Of a DNA stretch of 29,007 bases, positions 1-6,892 are shown in pieces. Under the pieces are notes generated by a model, which was not told the origin of the DNA, did not search any database, and saw only the letters and a program-made list of their open reading frames with translations. The first letter of the stretch is position 1. The number at the start of each line of letters is the position of its first letter. Made by a program: the position numbers and the translations under genes. The stretch covers positions 1 to 29,007 of the forward strand of contig JACQWU010000138.1 of NCBI GenBank assembly GCA_016209155.1. Direction: 5' to 3'. The DNA comes from Candidatus Desantisiibacteriota bacterium (lineage in GTDB: Bacteria; JACRDZ01).

Positions 1-17
1 ACTAAAAGGAGATAAAT

Positions 18-1298
18 ATGTATTGTAATCAATGCGAACAAACTTCAGCGAGCGGATGTGTAAAAACAGGTGTGTGCGGCAAAAATGAGGATGTAGCGAG
101 CCTTCAGGATATTTTACTGCTCGGGCTAAAAGGGATTTCAGCATATGTGGTTCATGCTGGAGAACTTGGATACCGGTCGGAAGAGGTGGATAAATTTATG
201 CATGAAGGTCTTTATTCCACAGGGACTAACGTAAATTTTGATGCCAATAGATTCATTAATCTTAACCTTAAAGCAGGAGAAATTTGCCTGAAAGCAATGG
301 AATTATTGGATAAGGCTAATACTGAAACATTCGGTTTGCCGAAACCTGTTGAAGTCAGTAGCGGAACTGTCGCGGGGCATGGAATTTTAGTGACAGGGCA
401 TGATCTTCTTGCATTAAGTGAACTTTTAAAACAGACAGAAGGTAAAGGTATAAATATTTATACTCATGGAGAAATGCTGCCCGCTCACGGGTATCCAGAA
501 TTAAAAAAATATAAACATCTTGCCGGGAATTATGGCGGAAGCTGGGTTGATCAGAAAAAAGTATTTGAGCACTTTAGCGGTGCAATTCTTGGAACAACAA
601 ACTGTGTTGTCCAACCGAAAGATTCTTACAAAGATAGAATGTTTACCTGCGGTATTGCCGGTTTGGAAGGTGTAACACACATAGAAAATATGGATTTTAC
701 ACCTGTTATAAAAAAGTCTTTAGCGCTTCCTGAATTGATTGATAATCAGAGTAATATGCTGACAGTGGGTTTTCATCATTCCAATGTTCTGGCTCTTGCG
801 GATAAAATTGCCGGTGCGGTAAAAAATGGGAAAATAAAGCATTTTTTTCTTGTGGCCGGCTGTGACTGCCCCGGGAACGGAATGGATTATTACGCTCAAT
901 TAGTAAAATCAATTCCTGATAATTGTATTATTCTTACACTCGCTTGCGGTAAGTTCAGGTTTAATAGCAGCCATTACGGGAGTATTGACGGTATCCCGCG
1001 CCTTATAGATTTAGGGCAGTGTAATAACGCATATTCAGCGATAAAAATAGCGTCAGCTCTCGCGGAAGTATTTAAATGTTCAGTGAATGAATTACCTTTA
1101 TCAATAGTTTTATCCTGGTTTGAACAGAAGGCTGTAGCAATACTCTTAACATTATTTCATTTAGGTATAAAAAATATAAAAATAGGTCCGAAACCTCCGG
1201 TATTTGTCTCCTCAGGAGTATTTAAAGTATTACAAGATACATTCAATTTAAAATTAATTACAGATCCGGCGAAGGATTTAAAAGAAATGATAGGATAG
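18..1298 (+). CDS. hcp: Hydroxylamine reductase / hybrid cluster protein, short class
   Basis: Hcp carries a cubane cluster and a hybrid Fe-S-O cluster. It reduces hydroxylamine in vitro and is linked to nitric oxide detoxification and protein S-nitrosylation in other bacteria. The N-terminal cluster cysteines are C3, C6, C14 and C20 (CX2CX7CX5C). All expected hybrid-cluster ligands can be placed: H128 (GHD), E152 (GEM), C196 (TTNC), C282 (GCD, the persulfide position), C310 (LACGK), C335 (GQCNNAY), E369 and K371 (WFEQK). At 426 residues it matches the short class found in archaea and Thermotoga rather than the ~550-residue enterobacterial form, so it is complete and not truncated. The ATG at 18 follows a strong AAAGGAGA. 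The promoter lies left of the window. No HCR reductase partner gene is visible here. Confidence 0.96.
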   Translation: MYCNQCEQTSASGCVKTGVCGKNEDVASLQDILLLGLKGISAYVVHAGELGYRSEEVDKFMHEGLYSTGTNVNFDANRFINLNLKAGEICLKAMELLDKANTETFGLPKPVEVSSGTVAGHGILVTGHDLLALSELLKQTEGKGINIYTHGEMLPAHGYPELKKYKHLAGNYGGSWVDQKKVFEHFSGAILGTTNCVVQPKDSYKDRMFTCGIAGLEGVTHIENMDFTPVIKKSLALPELIDNQSNMLTVGFHHSNVLALADKIAGAVKNGKIKHFFLVAGCDCPGNGMDYYAQLVKSIPDNCIILTLACGKFRFNSSHYGSIDGIPRLIDLGQCNNAYSAIKIASALAEVFKCSVNELPLSIVLSWFEQKAVAILLTLFHLGIKNIKIGPKPPVFVSSGVFKVLQDTFNLKLITDPAKDLKEMIG

Positions 1299-1412
1299 TT
1301 ACTCCCTGTTCTTCCGCTCTGTTGATAAGTATGTATGAAAACGAAAGCATATGAAAATTAGTGATTTTTTTGTAAAAATGGAATCAAGATTGCAAAAGCA
1401 AAGGCATAAGAA

Positions 1413-2453
1413 ATGAATATCATTTTGAAAAATCTGACTACCGAGGAACTGTGCAATCAAATAAAACCTCTGGGTGGAAGTTTATATCTTGCAAGAAAAA
1501 TACAGACTGCGGCTTTATGCCATAATGATATGCTCAAGCATGGACCCGGAATATCAGGGCGGGTATTGGTACGAGTGCGGGAATCATGTGTATTACCGCA
1601 GCTGAAAATGTTAGATAGAATTGAATCCTCTAAAGACAGATTTGTACGTTATGTTTTTGAAGGAGAAAGTAAAGGTGCTATTGAGGCGGTAAGGATTCCT
1701 CTTTTACACCGTCATGATGATTATAAATATGTCGTCTGTGTGAGCTCTCAGATTGGATGTCCAATGGGATGTGCTTTTTGCTTCACAGGGAAAATGGGCT
1801 TTGTCAGAAATCTTTCTCCCTGGGAGATTGTTGATCAGGTTGTTCAGATTGCAGGGGATTCCCAATATCCGGTAAAAGGAGTAGTGTTCATGGGAATGGG
1901 GGAGCCCATGTTGAATTATGACGCTGTTATGAAAGCAGCAGGTATACTATGTGAACCATGCGGTATGGCAATTTCCTCAAAAGCAATCACAATAAGTACA
2001 TCAGGAATAGTACCCGGGATTAAAAGGTTTATCGAAGATAAAAAGAAATACCGGCTTATAGTATCCTTGACTTCGGCAAATCCCGCTATACGCTTAAAGC
2101 TCATGCCGGTTGAAAAAAAATGGTCAACCGATCTTCTTATGGAAAGCCTGCGGGAATATCATAAAAATACTAATGAACGGATAATTCTGTCCTGGACACT
2201 TATCTCAGGGGTAAATACCGGCATAATAGATGCGAAAGAACTGGCAATGATTACCAAAGGGCTGCCTGTAAAAATTGATCTTATTGATGTTAATGATCCG
2301 GAAGGGAAATTTAATCCCCCGTCAAATGAAGAATTGAACTTTTTTCGTGATGCGCTCCGCAGGGAATTGGCTATGCCGGTATCACGCAGGTATAGCGGTG
2401 GAGCAGATATAAAAGCTGGATGCGGTATGCTGGCTTCACATTTCCAAAATTAA
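1413..2453 (+). CDS. RlmN/Cfr-family radical SAM methyltransferase, divergent
   Basis: Family members methylate A2503 of 23S rRNA (RlmN at C2, also some tRNAs; Cfr at C8) through a radical SAM mechanism using a protein-bound methyl group on cysteine. Seen here: the CX3CX2C cluster motif at C116, C120 and C123, the preceding VSSQIGC signature, GMGEP at 161-165, an EAVRIP strand with the family glutamate at E91, and the C-terminal catalytic cysteine C337 in IKAGCGML. Length (346) is normal. Several RlmN positions are unusual: the usual SLHA is SLTS (218-221) and the NLIPFNP region reads IDLIDVND. It could therefore be a divergent RlmN or a paralogue with another position or substrate. It begins 114 nt after hcp with only a weak ribosome-binding site and runs 13 nt ahead of the broken truD. 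Confidence 0.82.
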   Translation: MNIILKNLTTEELCNQIKPLGGSLYLARKIQTAALCHNDMLKHGPGISGRVLVRVRESCVLPQLKMLDRIESSKDRFVRYVFEGESKGAIEAVRIPLLHRHDDYKYVVCVSSQIGCPMGCAFCFTGKMGFVRNLSPWEIVDQVVQIAGDSQYPVKGVVFMGMGEPMLNYDAVMKAAGILCEPCGMAISSKAITISTSGIVPGIKRFIEDKKKYRLIVSLTSANPAIRLKLMPVEKKWSTDLLMESLREYHKNTNERIILSWTLISGVNTGIIDAKELAMITKGLPVKIDLIDVNDPEGKFNPPSNEELNFFRDALRRELAMPVSRRYSGGADIKAGCGMLASHFQN

Positions 2454-2466
2454 AAGGTAAAAACTA

Positions 2467-3559
2467 ATGCATTTTAAAATTAAATGTATTCCTGATGATT
2501 TTATGGTTGATGAAATTGCGAATCTGCCTCTTAAAGAAAGAGGGGAGTATGCAAGTTATATTTTAAAGAAAAAAGAATGGAATACAATAGAACTAGGATA
2601 AACATGCACTTACTACTCAATATATAACAATAAAAAGTCCTGATATAGTTCTTCTGGAAAAGAAAAAATTTTCACTAAAGTTTTACGGTTTTATGGAACA
2701 GCCCATGACCCCAAATTTAATTGAGGGGAATAAGTTCAAAATTATATTAAGGGATATTACCGAAGAAAATATAGAAAACATACAAAAAGAAATAGAAATT
2801 GTAAATTCCATAGGTTATATTAATTATTTTGATGATCAGAGATTTGGAAGTTTTGAACAAAAACAGGGATTTTTGGCAGAGGAAGTGCTCAAAAGGCATT
2901 TTGGCGAAGTCCTTAAAATATATCTTGTCTCAAGTTGTGATTCTGATAAAAAAGATTTTTTTTTAAAGCATTGGAATGACTGGAAGACCTGTAGAAAAAA
3001 AGCTGCAACAAAATTTGAGAAAAAGACCTTTGATTTTCTAATCAAAAATCCAGTATATTTTCTTTCAATGATTAAACAGATTCCAAAAGAAGGATTGACC
3101 AATCATTTTAGCGCTTATAACGGTTATATCTGGAATGAAGTCCTGCGCAGGATTTTACGGGTAAAAGCTCTATCAGGATTAAAAAGCTATCCCGGAGCTA
3201 TTGGAGATTATATTTTTTATTCTCAACTAAAAAATGAAGATTTTAGCTGGTTTAAAGATTTATTTATCCCTACATTACCTTATAAATTTAAGAATGAAGA
3301 AGTTTTAGTTGATAAGATTTATAATGAAGTAATGGAGAGCCGCGGAATAAAATATTCTATGTTCAATAAGGTAAAGACAAGGCAGGTATTTTTTAAATCT
3401 GTTTTACGTAAAGCTTTTGTAAAACCTGAAGGGTTAAATTTTAGTATTCAGGATGACGATATATATAACAGCAGGAAAAAACTTATTTTAAGTTTTATTT
3501 TACCCCGCGGAAGTTATGGGACAATCCTGATAAAACGAATATTTAGTTCAAGTAAATAG
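2467..3559 (+). pseudogene. truD: tRNA pseudouridine-13 synthase TruD, broken by an internal deletion and frameshift
   Basis: TruD makes pseudouridine 13 in tRNA-Glu. The first piece (ATG 2467, stop TAA 2599-2601, 44 residues) carries the family start (PDDFMVDEI, then KKEWNT). The second piece is in a different frame and reads DKHALTTQYITI from 2597, which matches the catalytic KDKHA motif with its aspartate (D80 in E. coli). It continues through EGNKFKIILRD, NYFDDQRFG and a normal C-terminus (LPRGSYGTI), ending at 3559. Between NTIEL and DKHAL about 21 codons of the family are missing (estimated from remembered E. coli TruD), with a net frame change. A TAG stands where the lysine before the catalytic aspartate should be. 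An ATG-started fragment at 2693-3559 would lack the active site. It follows the RlmN-like gene by 13 nt, so the two were probably co-transcribed. Confidence 0.88.
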
Positions 3560-3638
3560 ACTGAAGGACTTTAGACTGAAGGATAAATCAACAAATTAAT
3601 AACTGAATCTTGCACTTTTTTACCTTCAGACTTCAGCT
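3557..3638. repeat. Intergenic repeat with TAGACTGAAGGA direct repeats and an inverted arm
   Basis: TAGACTGAAGGA occurs twice in tandem (3557-3568 and 3572-3583, separated by CTT). About 40 nt on, ACCTTCAGACTTCAG (3622-3636) is the inverse of the same motif, so the stretch can fold into a hairpin. The stop codon of the broken truD is the first TAG of the repeat. A related but diverged element lies at 4558-4635. This looks like a dispersed intergenic repeat family of unknown mobility. Confidence 0.55.
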
Positions 3639-3667
3639 TAAATATCTGAACGACTATATTTTTTCAT

Positions 3668-3697
3668 TTGACATCTATGTTTTATTTAATTTATAAT
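3668..3697 (+). promoter_or_regulatory. Consensus sigma70 promoter for the beta-barrel gene
   Basis: TTGACA at 3668-3673 and TATAAT at 3692-3697 are both perfect hexamers, with an 18-nt spacer. They lie about 60 nt upstream of the ATG at 3759, which itself has AAGGAG at the right distance. Confidence 0.75.
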
Positions 3698-3758
3698 AAA
3701 TGATTAAGTAATAGCTTGATTACAGAAAAGGTGCTAATATCGAATAAGGAGTAATTTA

Positions 3759-4541
3759 ATGAAGGATATAAATGAAAAATTTATTGTTTTTGCAGTTATT
3801 TTAGCAATATTAGTTTTGCCTCATGTTTTAACAGCATCCGAGGAAAATCAACTTATTGATATTCCTACTGCAGCGATAGTACGTAAAGGTAATTATCAGA
3901 TAACTACGCGTTTATACAAAGATGGCGGATTGCTGGTTCGCGGTAATATTGGATTAATGCAGAGATTTAATCTTGGGATATCTTATGGCGGAACAAGAAT
4001 TATAGATCAGGAAGATCCGGAATTAAATCCAAGTCCAAGCGTAGATATTAAATACCGCCTTTCAGACGGCGGAGTTGGGCTTCCTGCTATTGCTGTAGGG
4101 TATGATCAACAGGGACTGGGTGCGTCTATTAAAGATATTAATGTAAAGGATCCGGTATATAAAAGGTACAGGAATAAATCGAAAGGTTTTTATCTGGTAA
4201 CAACATTGGAGTTTAAATCACTGGGCGGCTTAGAAGCACATGGCGGAGCAAATTACAGTTTTGAAGATAGAGATGATAAAACCGGCAGTGCATTTTTTGG
4301 GATAAATAAAAAAATCGGTCCGGAAATTATTATGATGGCTGATTATGACTTAGCCCTTAATGATGATGCAACATATAGTTATGGTAATGGGAAAGGATAT
4401 TTAAATGCCGGTCTGCGCTGGTATTTTGCTCCGGAACTGGCTCTTGAATTTGATATGTTGAATTTAACTGAAAATGGAAAAAATCAGGGAAGCGATAAGA
4501 TAAACAGGATTATTAAAATTTGTTATACAAATTATTTTTAG
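3759..4541 (+). CDS. Probable outer-membrane beta-barrel protein
   Basis: This is a 260-residue protein with an N-terminal hydrophobic segment (about residues 8-24) ending in LTASEEN, which reads as a signal peptide. The mature part is rich in alternating polar and hydrophobic strands with glycine and aromatic residues (for example GLLVRGNIGLMQRFNLGISYGG, broken here by the strand turns), and the chain ends in an aromatic residue (TNYF), as many outer-membrane barrels do. The early IDIPTA motif and the overall pattern recall the YjbH-like barrel proteins, but I cannot assign a family firmly. It has its own consensus promoter and AAGGAG ribosome-binding site, and is flanked on both sides by the intergenic repeat family. 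This gene is one of the main signs that the organism has an outer membrane. Confidence 0.7.
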   Translation: MKDINEKFIVFAVILAILVLPHVLTASEENQLIDIPTAAIVRKGNYQITTRLYKDGGLLVRGNIGLMQRFNLGISYGGTRIIDQEDPELNPSPSVDIKYRLSDGGVGLPAIAVGYDQQGLGASIKDINVKDPVYKRYRNKSKGFYLVTTLEFKSLGGLEAHGGANYSFEDRDDKTGSAFFGINKKIGPEIIMMADYDLALNDDATYSYGNGKGYLNAGLRWYFAPELALEFDMLNLTENGKNQGSDKINRIIKICYTNYF

Positions 4542-4557
4542 ATAACATTCAGGTGGA

Positions 4558-4635
4558 TAGGCTGAAGGAGGGAAGGCTTTTAGGTATAAATCATTAAAAG
4601 CTAATATACTTCAGTCTTAAGTCTAAATACCTAAA
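4558..4635. repeat. Second intergenic repeat of the CTGAAG family
   Basis: TAGGCTGAAGGA (4558-4569) resembles the TAGACTGAAGGA units at 3557-3583. Downstream, TTTAGGTA (near 4580) is matched by TACCTAAA (4628-4635), and a CTTCAGTCT arm (around 4610) is inverse to the left unit. The element fills the gap between the beta-barrel gene and accA and may form a hairpin. No transposase is associated. Confidence 0.4.
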
Positions 4636-4660
4636 TTATTTTTAATTTGGAGGATAATTA

Positions 4661-5523
4661 ATGTTCTCAAGTAAAACGTTTGATATTGACAGCCCTTTTG
4701 AAAAGGATTTTTCCGGAGATACTGCAGAGGGTACGGCATCCGGGATTGATATTTTGAGAGAAAAAGCACTGGATGAAATCAGGAAAAGAATGCATACGGA
4801 TATCTCTCCGTGGCAAAGGGTTCAACTCGCAAGGCATCCTGAAAGGCCTTATACATTAGATTATATTAAACTATTAATGACCGATTTTATAGAAATTCAT
4901 GGAGATAGAGAGTTCTATGATGATAAAGCCATTGTCGGAGGACCGGCACGTTTTGATGGTAATAGTGTTATGATTATCGGTCATCAGAAAGGAAGAAATA
5001 CCAAGGAAAATCTGCTAAGAAATTTTGGAATGCCTCATCCTGAAGGATTTAGAAAAGCTCTTAGGCTCATGCAGATGGCAAGGGCAGGGCAATAGCATAT
5101 AATTTATATATTATGGCACAGCTTAAGGTTCCAATTATTTCAATAGTAATAGGAGAAGGGGCAAGCGGCGGAGCTTTGGCAATCGGAGTAGCTGACAAAA
5201 TATTAATGCTGGAAAATTCCTATTATTCGGTAATTTCCCCTGAAGGATGCGCCGCTATTCTATGGAAAGATAAAGCAAATGTTCAAGATGCTGCTGAAAC
5301 TTTAAAACTTACAGCAGAAGATCTGTTTAAATATAAAATAATTGATGATATTATCCCGGAACCTGATGAAGGTGCCCATTGTGATTATAAAAAGACTGCT
5401 GAAAATATTAAAATTTCTTTATTAAAACATCTAAGGACATTAAAAGAATTGTCTACTAATAAATTATTACAGATGAGATATGAGCACTATAATATGATAG
5501 GAAGTTTTACGGAAAATATATAA
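4661..5523 (+). pseudogene. accA: Acetyl-CoA carboxylase carboxyltransferase alpha subunit, broken by an internal deletion and frameshift
   Basis: AccA with AccD transfers carboxyl from biotin to acetyl-CoA to give malonyl-CoA, the first step of fatty-acid synthesis. The N-terminal piece (4661-5095) carries [49 protein letters not shown] and KALRLMQMA, then ends at TAG 5093-5095. The C-terminal piece is in another frame. It is readable from 5089 as [18 protein letters not shown] and continues with GEGASGGALAIG, ISPEGCAAILW and a normal end at 5523. Missing between them is the family block that includes the conserved DTPGAYPG and AEERGQ. Eight nucleotides (AGGGCAGG) replace about 87, so roughly 79 nt are lost by comparison with remembered E. 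coli AccA. The start has a good ribosome-binding site (TTGGAGGA). AccA is normally essential, so a sequence or assembly error must be considered. No accB, accC or accD is in the window. Confidence 0.9.
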
Positions 5524-5550
5524 ATTATCCCTCACAAAAGATGCCCTTCT

Positions 5551-5979
5551 ATGAAACATTTTTATATCACTAAAAGCGCAGAAGAAACACAGGAAATAGC
5601 TAAAAAGCTTGCGGTGGAATTAATATCAGGGGATATTGTACTGCTTTACGGAGAACTTGGAGCCGGCAAAACATGTTTTGTTAAAGGTATGGCTCAAGGA
5701 TTAAAAATAGACCCTGAGAAAGTTACAAGTCCTACATTTATAATACTTCATGAATATATGGGAAAATTATCTTTTTACCATTTTGATTTTTACAGAATGA
5801 AAAGTATGGAAGAAATAGAAAATATAGGATTTTTCGATTATATAGAAGCCTCAGGGATAACTGTAATAGAATGGCCTGAAAAAGTAGTTGATTATATAAA
5901 AAAAGAAAGATATGAAATAAATTTTAAAATAAGAGAAGATGGTAAAAGAGAAATAACGATAGAGGATTGGCGATTTTAA
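5551..5979 (+). CDS. tsaE: tRNA threonylcarbamoyladenosine biosynthesis ATPase TsaE
   Basis: TsaE is the ATPase that works with TsaB and TsaD to make t6A37 on ANN-decoding tRNAs. The Walker A loop is GELGAGKT (about residues 35-42), followed by the family motifs VTSPTF, HFDFYR and VIEWPEK. Length (142) is normal. It starts 27 nt after the broken accA with a weak purine stretch as ribosome-binding site, and is followed 68 nt later by tsaB, the usual pairing. Confidence 0.93.
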   Translation: MKHFYITKSAEETQEIAKKLAVELISGDIVLLYGELGAGKTCFVKGMAQGLKIDPEKVTSPTFIILHEYMGKLSFYHFDFYRMKSMEEIENIGFFDYIEASGITVIEWPEKVVDYIKKERYEINFKIREDGKREITIEDWRF

Positions 5980-6047
5980 ATATCATTATTTATAGATTTC
6001 TATGTTTTCTCTGCGGTTAGGTTTTGCCTGGATTTGGGAGATGAAAA

Positions 6048-6809
6048 TTGTGGATTTTGGGTATTGAAACTTCGACACGCACAGGCAGTCTTGCGCTTTT
6101 AAATAATGAGAAAATAGTCTCTGAATTTACTTTAAATACAGATGCTAAATATTCTTCATTGCTTATGCCTATGCTTGATATGATATTAAAATTTTCTAAA
6201 ATTACAGCAAAAGATATAAATGCTGCTGTTGTGTCTATCGGACCCGGATCCTTTACCGGTCTTAGGATAGGTATTAGTACAGCTTACGGGCTTGCGGAGG
6301 CTCTGGAAATACCTGTTATAGGAATCCCCACTCTTGAAGTATTAGCTTATAATTTATTTGATGTGCATGGATTGATTTGCCCGATTTTATCTGCAAGAAA
6401 GGGTGAAGTTTATGCGGCCGTTTATAGATCAGATGTCAATAAGAGCGAAAAAACGTCTCTAAACAGAAAAAAAATAAAAGATAATAGTACAATGCTAAAA
6501 GAATTATTCTCCAGTACAGCTATTAAGATCGAAAACTTTATTCCTATTTTAGAACAATATTCTTGTGCAGGTGAAAATATTTTTTTTGTTGGAGAAGGAG
6601 CGGACGCTTTTAATGAAATTCTTTATGACAGCCTTGGTGAAAAAGCAATATTTGTTCCTTCCTATCTGAATTATATAAGAGCAGGAATTTTAGCAGGTAT
6701 TGGAGGGAAAAGAATTGAGTATAAAAATAAAGCTTTTAATAATAAAAATATAATTACTCCTCTTTATTGCAGGAAATCCGAATTGGAATATAAAAGATTT
6801 AAAAATTAA
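6048..6809 (+). CDS. tsaB: tRNA threonylcarbamoyladenosine biosynthesis protein TsaB, TTG start
   Basis: TsaB is the ASKHA-fold partner that binds TsaD and TsaE in t6A synthesis. Motifs seen: ILGIETSTRTGSLAL at the N-terminus and SIGPGSFTGLRIG (about 68-80), the family hallmark. Length is 253. The start must be the TTG at 6048: GGGAG lies seven bases upstream, the family N-terminus begins right there, and the next in-frame ATG would remove the nucleotide-binding N-terminal strand. The near ATG at 6041 and GTG at 6050 are out of frame. It follows tsaE. No rimI or tsaD is visible nearby. Confidence 0.93.
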   Translation: MWILGIETSTRTGSLALLNNEKIVSEFTLNTDAKYSSLLMPMLDMILKFSKITAKDINAAVVSIGPGSFTGLRIGISTAYGLAEALEIPVIGIPTLEVLAYNLFDVHGLICPILSARKGEVYAAVYRSDVNKSEKTSLNRKKIKDNSTMLKELFSSTAIKIENFIPILEQYSCAGENIFFVGEGADAFNEILYDSLGEKAIFVPSYLNYIRAGILAGIGGKRIEYKNKAFNNKNIITPLYCRKSELEYKRFKN

Positions 6810-6837
6810 ATCGAAATATTCAAGTATTCCCCTGTAA

Positions 6838-6866
6838 TTGCATGAGAGTATATTATGTGATATAAT
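6838..6866 (+). promoter_or_regulatory. Sigma70 promoter for the IPT/TIG lipoprotein gene
   Basis: TTGCAT (6838-6843) and TATAAT (6861-6866) are separated by 17 nt. The gene's AGGAGG ribosome-binding site follows near 6880, and the ATG is at 6893. Confidence 0.7.
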
Positions 6867-6892
6867 TTATAAATATTATAGGAGGAAATTAT

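Noticed and set aside
5089-5115. Programmed frameshift or stop read-through to make a full AccA
   Set aside because: A shift could join the two frames, but the product would still lack the conserved DTPGAYPG/AEERGQ block, so recoding cannot restore a normal protein.
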